Assembly (NCBI GenBank): GCA_907163375.1
Contig: CAJQUW010000460.1
Location: 1 to 64,000, forward strand
Reading direction: 5' to 3'
Origin: Prostheceraeus crozeri
Lineage: Eukaryota > Platyhelminthes > Polycladida > Euryleptidae
Length of the DNA: 64,000 nucleotides
The notes under the pieces were generated by a model. That model was not told the DNA's origin. It saw only the letters and a list, made by a program, of their open reading frames with translations, and did no database searches. The translations under genes and the position numbers were made by a program. Positions 18,182 through 30,084 of this stretch are shown in pieces. Every line of letters starts with the position of its first letter. Position 1 is the first letter of the stretch.

Positions 18182-19488
18182 ATGGAATTCGCCAAAATTG
18201 AGAATTATTGCATTACTGCTGAGATGGAAAAGGCCACCATCGAGCAATGTAAGTATTTGTATCAAGGTTGACTCTATTACTAACATCATTAGGGTAGACA
18301 TCCCAGTTAAAATCAAGAGCCCCTCCCTTATTTTGTTCATGTTTAAACCGAATCCAAATTTTACCTCTGCTTATCTTTGCTGTCATTCTTTTTCAGTACA
18401 TGAATGCATTCGTAATGGGGAACCCGTCCCCCAAGGAGCAATCGGGGAAGCCTATGAGCGGCTTGGCAAGTGTAAGTATCCTTAACAACTCATGTTTAGG
18501 CTGTTTCAGATCCTCTACATCATCCTTGTCTCATTATCTAATCTCTCTTTCCTCTCTAAAGACTTGGCCAAGATGAAGAAGTGGGAAGAAGCCGCGAGGC
18601 GGAGATTTAATGAGGAATTTCCGGCCCTACCTTCCCATCCATCTACCTCCACTCAAGGTGCGACTCCTCTCTCGAGCATCGTCATCGCCCCACCTCCAGC
18701 GCCTGCTCCACTCCCTGCGCCAGTCCCTGCTCCTCGTCACCACATCCCTCCAACACCGAAGCCCAGGACCCTTCCACCCTCGGCTCGCGTCCCTCTCCTG
18801 CCTCCTCCGCGTCCATCCTTGCTGCCGGAGTTACAGTCCTTAGATGGTAAGTAATCGTGATTGGGAAATAGGGGGATAAGACCTCAAACTTGAAATTATG
18901 ATCATGTTACTAATCTCTTTTCTCTTTTTCTCAACAGATTTGGCAGCCTACCTCCTGGACGGCGACGCTCCCTCCCGTCCCATCGTCATCCCAACTTCGC
19001 CACCACCACCTGCAGCGACCGAACTCCCTCTCCTCTCCGTTCAGTCGGTGGAGAGACTGTTGGAGGAACAGGAGTTAGAGATAGTGGGAGAGGAGATTGC
19101 AATCGAGGAGGAAGGTGTGAGGGAGAGAGAAGGACCTACAGCTCGACAGCTCAGCTGTACAGACTGTGGGCAGGTCTTCGCGAGGCCATTCTGCCTTCGG
19201 CGACACCGGCATTCTCGCTGCCCAAAAGCAAAAGGAGATCTGGAGAAGGCGTGCCGACCGATCCCTCAACGACCGAAGTGTGAAGGTTGTGGACGCACGT
19301 TCTACAACAACACCAACTTGCGAGTCCACATCGAAGGCGGTTCCTGTGGCAGTGTGAGGCAACCACCGACAGCAACAGGTAGGAAGCATCCTTCATCGCA
19401 CGTCGGCTTTTCCTGTTCTTCGTGTCAGAAGAGCTTTCCTTCAGAGTTTGTTCTTAATTCGCACACACTGTCACACTCATCCCACTGA
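18182..19488 (+). CDS. Four-exon zinc-finger gene of the second Polinton-like element
   Basis: Exons 18182-18248, 18397-18471, 18562-18846 and 18938-19488 join with GT-AG introns (donors GTAAGT, acceptors TTCAG, AAAG, CAACAG); every junction is phase 1 and the joined frame stays open for 325 residues. The N-terminus (MEFAKIENYC...) is unrecognised, exon 3 carries a basic KKWEEAARRRF helix and a proline-rich stretch, and exon 4 carries three C2H2-like fingers (CTDCGQVF, CEGCGRTF, CSSCQKSF). Its end overlaps the start of the polymerase frame by 41 bases; because Polinton polymerases can carry N-terminal fingers, these may once have been one gene, now frame-shifted. Confidence 0.55.
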
Positions 19489-20791
19489 GCTTTACACTAA
19501 CGTCACTCTAAGGCTGAGCAAGTTTTCCCTTGAGAGGCTCGTTCGCGACTATGAGTTAGAAAGCTCTGAAGCTGTGCAAAATATTCATCCTTTCTTGATG
19601 AATAATATAGGCTCAATTCATCAAATGTTGACGAGCTTAGATAGATTTTTACTCAAAGGCATGTTCTATCTCACTGCTCGTTTCAATAAGGTAGACAGTA
19701 GCACGGGAGAAGTAGAGTCCACTGTGACCATTAGGATAGCCTCCTGTGCTGCTGATCTCATAGGTGATGTAAACGAGTGGATAGAGAGACATGCGACCTA
19801 TCTCGTCAGCAACTTAAATAAATTTAATGAAAGAGACAGCGGACTGGTGTTTGATGGGATAGAGAAAGTAGACATTAAAATCAATCTTTTAGAAAATTTG
19901 CAAGGGAGCGGTTGTTTCACCCTCCCCAAAGCACTGGCTGACAAAAAGGCTGTCATCAATGTAGAGTGTCAGTCCCAGTGTTTCAAGTATGAGTGGAGCG
20001 TCCTCTCCATTCTTCACTATAATGATATAAGTGTACATCGTGAACGAATCACTCACTATCGTGAATGGGAGGATGAGCTTAAGTTTGACGGGTTAGATGT
20101 CAACACATTAGATTTTAAAGGCATCGCCCAATTTGAAAAACTCAAGAACATTGAGATTGTCATCCATCTCTGGGAAAAAGGTCTGAAGGGCGTTAGGTAT
20201 AACAACCGCCAGTGTAACTTCGACCTGGTTGTCAATCTTCTCCTAGTCTATAGCGACAACCACCCAGAATGGCATTATTGTGGCATTCCCAAAATTTCTA
20301 GATTGTATCGCCACCAACAAAGTTCTGATGACAAACATTATTACTGTGATCGCTGCACACGGCGCTTTAGGTCAAAACCATTTTTTGAAGAGCATTCCGA
20401 GTGGTGCTCTCGGGGTAAACTTCAAATGGAAGTCATGCCCAAAGATAAATTTTATAGGTATGAGGAAAACGGCAATGAGCTCAGTCCCATATGTACCATC
20501 TATGCGGACATTGAATGTTATATTGAACAAGAAGACCAAAGTCATGAGCCAGCAGCCATTGCCTGTTATGAAGTTTGGCATCCATATTATAGGAATCAAA
20601 ATAAAATGCATGTGTGGCAAGGCGAGGAGTGCGTTGAAAACTTCCTCAACTTTTTAGATAGGAAAGCCCGTTTTCATCAACGCTATGAAACGGAGCTGAC
20701 TAGGAAACCCATCTGCTTCGCAGAAGCCGATAAAATCAAATTTGATAGGACCACGGAATGTCTCCGCTGCTGTTCCGTCTGCCTTATTTAG
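19448..20791 (+). pseudogene. Polinton-type DNA polymerase B, truncated after Exo I
   Basis: About 447 codons. The N-terminal domain (with CFTLPKALADKKAVINV and YEWSVLSILHY, near residues 158-190) matches the pattern of the other polymerase in this window. A C2H2 finger (CDRCTRRFRSK, about residue 302) precedes Exo I YADIECYI (20501-20524). The frame ends just after CLRCC, the first cysteine pair of an endonuclease VII-like insert, where a LINE fragment begins. No polymerase catalytic motif remains, so it is a broken 5' fragment. An ATG inside the overlap with the zinc-finger gene is not a convincing start. Confidence 0.75.
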
Positions 20792-20798
20792 GTCTGCC

Positions 20799-21971
20799 TT
20801 ATGCAGTAAATGCAATATGAAACTTAGGCTCAAACGGCGAACGCTCCCCGTCATCTTTCACAACTTTAAATGTTATGATGCTCACATTTAAATTCGCTTG
20901 CTTCAGTGTCTTCTTCTCTCTTTTGATGCTTTTATTAAGTTCTCTTTTTGTATGCAACAACAAATGCAAATTTTGTTCAGATTTATCAGCTTTATATTTC
21001 TCAACAGTTTGTCTATATGTTTTCCTGAGAGATCTTAATTCATTAGAATAAATTATTTGTCTATCAGGATTCGTCATAGTAGACAGTGATCCCTTATTGA
21101 TATTGATTAATTTGTAATAAATGTCTGCTTTGCTTAACTTATTATCTGTTACTTCTTTTAAGAGATTCATGCTTTTACCTACAGCATTTTGATGAAATTT
21201 TTCAATGTCATATTTAGGAGACCATTTGAGAGGGATGATCCGTGTATCATGATTCATTTGTGCGAAATTAACATTAGATGATGCATTCTTTGCAACAGTC
21301 TTTAAAGTTATATTTATCTCTATTACCATCGGTCTGTGGTCAGTAAATAATTGAGGCTCCAATATTTTAAATGTTTCTAAATTTTGCAATAATGATTCTG
21401 ACAGTATTAAGTAATCTATTACTGATTTGCAACACTTTCCATTTTGCAGTCTGCAGAAAGTGTGTTCTCCTTTTTCGTACCTTCCATTAGCTATTATCAG
21501 AGATGTTTCATTACAGAAATTTATCAGTTCTCTTCCTTGCTTACTTACAATTGAATCTTCAGAATTTCTTAATGGGAGATCCATATGCACGTTGTCATTC
21601 AAATTACCTATTCTGCTATTTAAATCTCCCATCATAATTATATGCTTCATTTTGAATTTTTCTATATATCTTTTTATTTTATCAAGATATTCTTTATCTG
21701 CATATTTGGATTCTCTGCTTTCTCTATAACATAAGATCATATGTATTCTTTTTATTTCCTTCCATTGTTTGTTTGACATTTCAACTATTATCGTGTCTCC
21801 ATTTTCAGAAACTATTTTTTCTATATTTAGGTTGTCGTTTTTGTGATACAGATTGACTCCTTTAATATGGCGTCCTAGATTATTTTTGGTTTTGCTAGAT
21901 GTTTCTATGGTATTGTATTGGTCTATTGTCAAATTATTATATTCCATTAAGTGTGTTTCGGTGAAGCACAT
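20799..21971 (-). pseudogene. APE-like endonuclease domain of a non-LTR retrotransposon, 3' truncated
   Basis: About 390 codons. FTETHL near the start, MGDLNSRIG (about residue 115), VIDYLILS and TDHRPMVIEI are the catalytic blocks of the exonuclease/endonuclease/phosphatase fold that nicks target DNA during retrotransposition. A lysine-rich linker (NELRSLRKTYRQ) follows, as is usual before the reverse transcriptase, but the element stops there. Confidence 0.75.
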
Positions 21972-22025
21972 TATATCCGCGTCACAATTAATCTGATTAA
22001 TGTCTCCAATTTTATTATCATTTTA

Positions 22026-22528
22026 TTATCCATTAATATTTGTATAAAATATTTTTATCGTTTGGATTTGAGTCTTACTTTTTTCTGTCTCCTCCCCTCG
22101 CTCACTTCCGCTAAATAAACTGCTGTTGTTGCACACCGACTTGATTAAAATTCGGTAATGTCCTTGAGCCATGGTGGGAGCGGGTGGCTGATGGTAGCTT
22201 ATGGGCGGTTGGAAGCTTTGTGACTGAATTGCTGTTGCGGTGGTTAGCGCTGATTGTAAGGCAACTGGTACTGCTGGTAATGTTGCTGTTGAGGTCTTGA
22301 GAAGTTGGTTCTTGGTGTGTACCATCGCGGTCGACTTGAGTAACAGTTTCTTGCTATATGGCCTCTTCGGCCACACGAATGACAGATTGGCGCTGGTCGT
22401 CGTTGCTGCTGTCGGTAGGGTCTTGGCTGGTACAGTCTCGTTGGTGCAGGTTGACGGTATGTCGACGTTGGTGCAGGTTGATAGTATGTTGACGGGTTTC
22501 CTTCTTGTCTGCTCAAACTTTTATGCAT
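22026..22528 (-). pseudogene. Zinc-knuckle (ORF1-like) protein of the same LINE
   Basis: Two overlapping minus-strand frames. The first (22244-22528) is proline/tyrosine/glutamine-rich and carries a CCHC knuckle CHSCGRRGHIARNC; the second (22026-22376) takes over after a frameshift and leads towards the endonuclease. It is likely the RNA-binding part of the element. Confidence 0.55.
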
Positions 22529-22707
22529 GCTGGTCTTTACGTCGTCGATGACATGCCTTAAAACTGCTATCTCCGAAGACGTGTTTTGTCTATTTGCGTC
22601 GACAAGCTTAATAAGTTCTTCAATGTCACTGTTCTTTCTTTTCCTCTCCTTGCTGCTATTGTTATGATTTTTTCTTTCCTTCTCTTCATATTCAGTCAGT
22701 TGGGAAC

Positions 22708-22965
22708 ACTCTCACTCTCACTCACTCACTCACTCTCACTCACTCACTCACTCTCACTCACTCACTCTCACTCACTCACTCTCACTCACTCACTCTCACT
22801 CACTCACTCACTCTCACTCACTCACTCACTCACTCACTCTCACTCACTCTCACTCACTCACTCACTCTCACTCTCACTCACTCACTCACTCTCACTCACT
22901 CACTCTCACTCTCACTCACTCACTCTCACTCACTCACTCTCACTCACTCTCTCTCACTCTACCCT
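22708..22965 (+). repeat. (CTCACT)n / (TCAC)n microsatellite
   Basis: A long, imperfect CTCACTCACT array; its open frames reading Ser-Leu-Thr-His are artefacts. Confidence 0.98.
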
Positions 22966-23087
22966 AGTCTCTGCTGATGACCTCAGGAGTTCAAGGTTAA
23001 TATTTAAGTTCCAATCTTGATTATAGTTTAGAGTTTAAACTAATTAACCCTATGTATTTGACCTATTGGTTAGCGTATAACGTTTTA

Positions 23088-23103
23088 ATCACTCACTCAC
23101 TCA

Positions 23104-23135
<32 letters not shown>

Positions 23136-23231
23136 CTCACTCACTCACTCTCACTCACACACTCTCTCACTCACTCACTCACTCACTCTCACTCACTCTC
23201 ACACTCTCACTCTCACTCTCACTCTCACTCA
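23088..23231 (+). repeat. (CTCACT)n microsatellite, second block
   Basis: The same motif after a 120-bp unique gap. Confidence 0.98.
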
Positions 23232-23330
23232 AATTCAAAATTCAAAATTCAAAAATGTTTATTGCCCAACAGGTGGGACAAACAAATACATTTACATTAT
23301 TACATATTACATTTATTTAGTTGCGCGGCA
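23231..23330 (-). mobile_element. 3' tail of a LINE
   Basis: AAATTCAAAATTCAAAATTC followed by AAAAATGTTTATTGCCC is the reverse complement of a GGGCAATAAACATTTTTGAA end with a repeated GAATTTT tail, a common LINE 3' terminus. Only the tail is recognisable. Confidence 0.45.
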
Positions 23331-23693
23331 GAAGATGAAAGATGACAATGGGAATGTGAGATGAAAGTTAAAAACAGCTGCACCACTATCGCCGTTGATA
23401 TCCATAAAATATAACGATGAATGTCTGAAAAAGTACTGAGATATTTACAAATGAGGTTAACGATGAGACTTAGATGTGTCGATGAATCATGCACAAAAAA
23501 GATGAAAGTTCAATACACATGGAGGAGAGGAGGCAAAATATGCATCATTTTGTTGTCAATGGATTCGTTGATATAATTCAGAGCAATACTTCAGGTTATT
23601 AATCACAATTATTAAGCGGTATTATTTGCACATCACACCCAGCAGCAGATTATTAACTCTAACGTCTTGTTATTTACTCGGAAAACGGTTTTT

Positions 23694-26215
23694 TTAACCC
23701 GCATGTGATCAGGCGGACAAAAGTGTCCGTTAACGATTTTCAAACTGCTCTTTTTCATGATCGATAGCTTATCCGTCCGTAATATCATGTGACTTTGTTC
23801 ATATGGTGAGGTAGATATTCATGCTAAAAGGATTTTCGATTTGATCTATTAGAATGCGATCAGCAGCAGAATAACCTGTTGCGGTTCAAGGGGGACAAAA
23901 GTGTACGTTCATACATAGAGTCATTTTCATTCGATTCAAGCATCTTCACAACCCGAAGCTATTGTCTCATTGTGAAATAAACTAATTCATAGAGATGATA
24001 ACGTCATCCTTTCCAAGATAGTTGATTCTCTATGGTTGATTCATCGATTGACAGAAACACGACGAACGAGAGTGTGTGCGTATTTTTAGCACGTGCGTGT
24101 GATTCATTCTGTGTTTCGTCCATTGATGTTATTTGATAGACGAAGCCAATCAACTTGAAGAATGTTTTCCGTCTGACTCGACGCTGTTTGTGTTTCATCT
24201 TGTACGCATAATATCATTGTCTTCGGACTCACAGCTGCTCGCAAGATGTCACGCGCTGCAAAGCAGATTGCCATGAGACTGATGGCCCTAGAAAGTGATT
24301 CAGAGGAGGACGATGATTTTACAGCAGCTGATGATGACTTTCATGATGTATCAGTTGAAGTTCCTTCTACTCACGATGATCCTATGGGTGATGTGACAAG
24401 TGACAGTGGTGAAGATGATGAGCCGGACATTGGTGGTGATGGCGTCTCAGACAACACTACACCCGTTGAAGTTTTGATCGGCAGGAATAATACAGAATGG
24501 TCTGTGATAGACGAAAATGCTGTATTTCCTGGGAGAGCATCGAGAGAGAACATCCTGCGTCCAGCTCCAGGCCTAACAGCGTATGCATTTCAACGTCTAC
24601 GGGATAAGCCGGTTTTGGATAGTTTTCTAATTTTCTTTAGCACTGGTAGGTAATAGCCTTATTTATGCACAATAATTTTTGCATCTCTAATCGATTGCGC
24701 TTTTGTTTTTCAGATATGATTGAAACGATGGTCAAGGAAACCAATAGACAAGGTACAAGGATGAAAGGTGCTCAATTTACGGAAATTGATCTATGTGAGA
24801 TGAAGGCCTTTATTGGATTGCTGATTCTCCGAGGTACATATCGAGCTGCTGGGGAATGTGTCGATGAATTGTGGTCACCAATACACGGTAGACCTATTTT
24901 CAGCCGAACAATGAGTTAACGTCGATTCAAATTGATACGCTCCATTCTGCGATTTGACAATATTGAGACAAGACAAGGACGACTTTCTCGTGACAAATTG
25001 GCAGCCGTGCGTCTTTTATTGGATGGTTTTGTAAGTCACAGTCAACAGGCGTATGTTCCAGGACCATCGGTTACCGTGGATGAACAGCTATATCCGTATC
25101 GTGGAAGATGTCGCTACATTCAGTATATGCCATCTAAACCGGCCAAATATGGTCTAAAGTTTTGGCTTGCCTGCGATTCGGACAACTACTATTGCACCAA
25201 TATACAATTCTATTGCGGCAAGGACGACGTTCGGGATAGTGATGTACCGCTTGGTCAGCATGTTGTTTTATCACTGACTGAACATTTACGACAAAGCGGT
25301 AGGAACATCACATGTGATAACTTCTTCACTTCGGTTCAGCTTGCTCAGAAGCTTCATGAAGCAAACATGACTCTCGTGGGAACAGTGCGATCCAACCGAT
25401 GTGAGCTACCAAGTGTACTTGCAACACACCAGAGAAGAGAACAATTTTCAACTGTACAGGCTGTGAATCAAAGCAATGGTTGCTCGACTCTCTTAGTATC
25501 CTACGTGGCGAAGAAGAACAAAGTTGTCAACCTCATCTCGACCACTCATCGCAAGGCTACTATTGATCATTCCTCTGAGAAGAAGAAACCTGATGTGGTG
25601 GAATATTACAATCACACAAAAGGCGGTGTCGACGCCGCAGATGAGCGCATCGGCACTTATAGCACCAAATTCAAATGTCGACGGTGGCATGTTGTCTTTT
25701 TTACCAATATTTTGGATTTGAGTGCTTTCAATGTTTATGCCATTCATTCTATTTTTGAGCCGAATTGGAACTCGACGAAATTATTTCGCCGTCGGCTGTA
25801 TTTGTTGGCACTTGGCAATTCTCTGTTACAAGACCATCTGGACCGCCGGTCACCCAATCTGAACACTACATTTATTGTTGGAATGACACCATCTCCGATA
25901 TCCCAAAAACGTGGTGTCTGTGTGCGGTGTGATTACGGTGAACGAAAGAAGTGTTCAGTCAGATGCTACAAATGCAATCATTTCGTTTGCAAAGATCATC
26001 TTACGCAAATTTGCTGTCATTGTTCGAATTGATTCGCTCGGAAACATACACGTCTTTTGGATATACATATATTTTTCGTTTACACATCATATTTAGATGA
26101 AAAGAACATATATAGGCTATAAAGCACATCACAAAATGGTTTAAAATGAAAACGGACAAAAGTGTCCGCTCTGACACTAATCGTAGTTATTTTTTAGCGG
26201 TCACATGCGGGTTAA
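23694..26215 (+). mobile_element. piggyBac element, nearly complete
   Basis: Flanked by TTAA (23694-23697 and 26212-26215) with terminal inverted repeats CCCGCATGTGA (23698-23708) and TCACATGCGGG (26201-26211). Subterminal GGACAAAAGTGTCCG palindromes occur near both ends (about 23714 and 26154), with a variant at 23,891. It encodes a piggyBac transposase with one intron. Confidence 0.92.
24246..26032 (+). pseudogene. piggyBac transposase with one in-frame stop
   Basis: Exon 1 from ATG 24246 (acidic N-terminus, SDSEEDDD) to about 24,646, a short intron with an AG acceptor after TTTTTCAG (about 24713), then exon 2 to TGA 26030-26032. The catalytic aspartates lie in TVDEQLYPYRGR, ITCDNFFTS and GGVDAADERIGTY. 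The C-terminus is a cysteine-rich, RING-like domain (CVRCDYGERKKCSVRCYKC). One TAA (24917-24919) interrupts exon 2 and no other lesion was seen, so it was recently active. Confidence 0.85.
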
Positions 26216-26355
26216 TAACAATTAATATTGTTCATGTATCATTTATAGTAGATCACATTCAGTATACATACCTGAAATGTAGTTAGGAAATGTTGAGGAA
26301 TGATAACAGCACCACCAGTTATGTCACCGTTCTCCGATGTAAATTTGTCACGAGT

Positions 26356-26503
26356 AACTCTCACTCTCACTCTCACTCACTCACTCACTCTCTCACTCAC
26401 TCTCACACTCACTCACTCACTCTCACTCACTCACTCTGACTCACTCTCACTCGCGCTCACTCGCTCTCACTCTCACTCTCACTCGCTCTCTCACTCTCAC
26501 TCA

Positions 26504-26536
<33 letters not shown>
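26356..26536 (+). repeat. (CTCACT)n then (CT)n microsatellite
   Basis: Same motif as 22,708; it ends in pure CT about 26,508-26,536. Confidence 0.97.
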
Positions 26537-26540
<4 letters not shown>

Positions 26541-27417
26541 CTTTGGCTCAAATTAAATTGCAAGAGTACGATGACAATGTCTTGCAAGCACTTGAAGATA
26601 TTGCTGGTATAGAATTAGCAATAAATGTAAAAAAACAAGCTCAGTTGGGATTTCACTTTGGCGGTTTGGGCTTGCGCTCATTAAAGCATCATTCAACATC
26701 AGCATACATCGTCTCCAACTCTGCTGCGATGACGGAAATTTCGAGCAATTTCAGTTATTCCATTGTTTTGCATAACGTTTCGGTCCATCCCGAACACCAG
26801 ATAGGAGAGCTTGTGTTAGAAGATCCTATGAAACAGCAACAACTATACAAAGTAATTGAGGAAGCGCATTTTATCGAACTTTTTGATTCTCTAGCAACAG
26901 CAAATCAAGCGCGGAATCTTCGGGGAATTGCTACAAAAGGTGCTTATTGTTGATTTCGTGTTATGCCTTCAGAAAGTCTGGGTCTTCATCTTGCGCCAAA
27001 TGAGATGCAAACTTTGTTGAAGTAGTGGCTTGGTCTTGACTTTTTCCCTCATAATTCCATCTGTCCTACATGCCCACCGGAAAATCGGAAGTCCTTAATC
27101 AACTAGGACATCATGCTCTAGCAAATACGGACCCAGTATTGTGAGCAGACAATAATTTGCGAGACTGCTTATTTGGATATTGTCAGAGAGCACACTTGGC
27201 CCCTCAACTTGAGAAAGGAGGTGATGTAGGCAACGATCAACGACGACCTGCTGACATTCTTCTTCCTGTATGGCATCTAGGTAACACTGCTGCCTTGGAT
27301 CTAACAGTGACTCATCCGCTTAATTCAACTGTATTGATGGAAGCGAGACTCACTGCAAGATCGTCTACTAAATTTTCTATAATAGGAAATTTGAGGGCGC
27401 GTAAAAGTATATGTTAA
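26541..27417 (+). pseudogene. Decayed reverse transcriptase C-terminal region
   Basis: LGFHFGGLGLRSLKHHS (about 26,645-26,695) and, after several breaks, RPADILLPVWHLGNTAALDL with VTHPLNS (about 27,246-27,320) match the C-terminal part of an invertebrate reverse-transcriptase protein family. The region between is frame-shifted and contains stops. Clade not assigned. Confidence 0.5.
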
Positions 27418-27419
27418 TA

Positions 27420-29050
27420 ATATTGTACGTAATTGAAATGGACTAGGCAGCAATGTAGGAAAAAAGCGGCCAGCAGTGTTTATTACCACATAGGTTGCAG
27501 TGCATCCACCATAATTGACCGAACTGTCTATCTTATTTGAAACACGAGACTCGAAGCGTCGGGTGTTTTAAATTACATAGACAGTGAGTTCAATAACAGA
27601 TGGAAAAACGATATGCTATGCGGTATTATATTTCCTGCATGATATTGAGTTCTTGCTCTAGTGCAAGGAACTGCAATGACATCTCAATGCGTTCAATACA
27701 TAGATTGTCCGTGCAAGAACCACAGGCGAAGAACTGCAATATCATGCTGGAAATGCTATGAATACACATATAGATATGCGCTGAGATTTCTTAATTGTCT
27801 TTCATATGCACAGATGCCATGGAAGTAGATAATACCGTGTTTCCAAAGTGAAATCTCTGAGAATCCGCGCAGATACACCCCAACCCCTTTTACCTTGCAG
27901 CTTTATGACCAGATTTGTGATTTCTGGATTTCTCTTCCTTGACTTTTCAAAAATGCATCTTGCAAAATAGATTTTTTTAGTGATGTGCAACTTTTAAAAC
28001 CTAAAAAATTATGAATTTCAAAGCATAGTAGATTTACTTAATTTCATGCATTTTCTCTTATAAGTTTTCTTGTGTAGGCTATCAAACATGCGTAATCATT
28101 AAGAGAATATCTAGACATGCAAAATGACAACTAAGAATAATACTTATAGAGCGAACAATCATACTTAGCTTGTATTCGCAATAAACTAAACTAAAATTAA
28201 TGAACTATATTTTTCCCTTTGTAGCTAAATATTTGGTCTCCCATACACAAAATTTATAGATTTCGGATTTTTTAGACATATGGCAAAATTTCGGACCAAG
28301 TGGTAACGCCAGGGGAGCGATAACCACAAGGTTTAATACTGGAAGCCGTAATTTATTGAGATTCCAGAAGTGGAACTTTCAATCAAAAGAAGGCCTTCGA
28401 TGGAACTTCTAATAGGTTCAATATTTCTAGGGTCAATATAGTAGCTTTTTCTAATAAGGTCAACATAGCTAGTTTTAACAACATACGATGAACCTAGAGT
28501 AGTGCACTAATTTCACGGCAATAATTAAAGCTTTCATAAAACCAAGTTGAGCAAGAAACTATAGAGATATCTCTTGAATGGCATTCAAATAATAAAGGAA
28601 TGTGACTACAGCAGAAGGCCTTCATGACAATTGCTGTATTAATTCAAAAAGTGTCCTCATGGTCCACGTTTTCCGCAATTTCACGATAACTGAGCCTCGA
28701 GGATATTCAGCGTTACCGTATGTAACACTAAATATCCTTCTAGAAAATTTGTATTCATCAATAGAAATTGCATCAACTTGAATTCAGGCTAAAGATAAAG
28801 TAGTTAAATGCGCTCTTTTTCTTTTTGCTTCAGATACTGCATGTAGCAATTCGATGCCTCATAGCAACGATCGAGCAACTTAAGTCCAATTGGAAACGTT
28901 GCGCTGCTGTAACCGTGATTTTGCATAAATAAATTCACTGTCAGAAGACCGGTAAAACTGTGATACGGTTTGTGGTCAAAATGCGTTTTATCGAACTGAA
29001 TAGTCTTTCAGTTCAGTATCAGCGTTGCTGTGAGGTAAAATAATTTTTGT
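27420..29050. other. No gene recognised
   Basis: AT-rich, unique-looking DNA. GAGTTCTTGCTCTAGTGCAA and a later near-inverse (about 27,650-27,740) hint at a decayed inverted repeat. Nothing else is supported. Confidence 0.5.
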
Positions 29051-29051
29051 A

Positions 29052-29500
29052 CTAAATAATAATTAAGCAAAAATGTTTGGCTAGTGGATTCAAACTTTGG
29101 TAGGCATCTTTTGAGGCTATCTGTTTCCAAAATTTGGGCAAGTCGAGTTCCTCAAGATCAATTTCGGCATCGCTACAAAATCTGCGCCATTCAAGAAGTG
29201 CGTCGGCGTCGTAATCGACTGCCAATTCTGATTTGGCGTGAAAGAGATCTTCGCTTTCCTTTGTTTCGGATCCAAGAATTTGAAAGCCCTCAGAGAGACG
29301 TTTACCAATAGGCAAGCAGTGGAGCAAAGATCGAAGGAGCTAGCCATAGAACAGACGAACACGTTCAGAAAATAACCACGTTGTGCTGCCGTAAGATGGT
29401 CGTTACGAAGAGCTTCTCTAGCTTTCTCGCCAATCAGCATATTATCATCAGATAATTGATCTTCATTTGGTATGATGTAGAATTCATTTTCATTCATCAC
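29052..29500 (-). pseudogene. hAT-like transposase C-terminal relic
   Basis: Two overlapping minus-strand frames. EKAREALRNDHLTAAQRGYF and then LRAFKFLDPKQRK in one, LLEWRRF and LPKFWKQIASKDAYQSLNPL in the other, follow the order seen before the dimerisation region of hAT-family transposases. One frameshift lies between them and the final hATC block is absent. Confidence 0.45.
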
Positions 29501-29504
29501 CTTA

Positions 29505-30080
29505 TCAACATATTCTTGTCGAATAAAGGAGCAACAGATGTCCGGGATGATCTATACCATGCGATCGTAGATCAAATGGATTACTGGAGCTGACGTTTGA
29601 AAAAAAGATGTCAAAGTCTTTCAACGATTTCATGGCGAACAGAACGAAATTCATATAAACTGAATAAATGGCGGAATACACGAATTTCCGTATTCTCCTA
29701 ACTCGTTCCTTGTTCTGCTCCGAAGCTGGCAACGATGAGAAGAATTCAGAAGCGGGAAGCAATTCCAGAAACCGCTGAACCGCTAATAATATAATAATAA
29801 CTAATAAAATAACTAATAATATTTGAAGTCTTATAGTTTCAATTCGACGCAAAAATTTCAAAGGTTCTAAGTCCATAATTTTCTGATTTTTTGAAAGAAT
29901 TGGCGGCTTTGGCGCACCGTAGATAGAAAAATGCATCATCCATATCTTCTTCCAGCTCTTCGCCCAATTATGGCATCGCTGTTTTCTCGACTGAGTTGTA
30001 CACTGAGCAACCTCAAAGTCGACCAAATTGAGATTGCCTTTCTCCAAAATCGCTATGACGCCACCTTTCTGACCGTGCAT
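29505..30080 (-). CDS. Hypothetical protein with one membrane-like segment
   Basis: A 191-codon frame from ATG 30080, not recognised. It holds a hydrophobic run (LQILLVILLVIIILLAVQRF, about residues 88-107) and the adjacent hAT relic follows it in the same direction. It may be part of the same decayed transposon or a chance open frame. No promoter is evident. Confidence 0.25.
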   Translation of the reverse strand: MHGQKGGVIAILEKGNLNLVDFEVAQCTTQSRKQRCHNWAKSWKKIWMMHFSIYGAPKPPILSKNQKIMDLEPLKFLRRIETIRLQILLVILLVIIILLAVQRFLELLPASEFFSSLPASEQNKERVRRIRKFVYSAIYSVYMNFVLFAMKSLKDFDIFFSNVSSSNPFDLRSHGIDHPGHLLLLYSTRIC

Positions 30081-30084
30081 GGCA

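Larger units (their letters stand above)
15700..20795. mobile_element. Second Polinton-like element, relic
   Basis: Joined by gene content: a spliced zinc-finger gene, a truncated protein-primed polymerase, a stand-alone copy of the polymerase N-terminal domain, and a repeat family placed upstream of these genes. It is much less AT-rich than the element at 1-13,600, so it is a different lineage. The right end is cut by a LINE fragment at about 20,795; the left end is not defined. Confidence 0.55.
20796..22580 (-). mobile_element. LINE fragment with APE-type endonuclease, no reverse transcriptase
   Basis: Minus-strand order: zinc-knuckle frame, short spacer with a frameshift, endonuclease domain, then an abrupt end at about 20,796. 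GTCTGCCTTA occurs at both 20778-20787 and 20792-20801, either a microhomology or a short duplication at the junction with the polymerase. The (CTCACT)n array begins about 130 bp beyond its right end. Confidence 0.65.

Noticed and set aside
22586..23345. Open frames of Ser-Leu-Thr-His repeats
   Set aside because: They are translations of CTCACT microsatellites.
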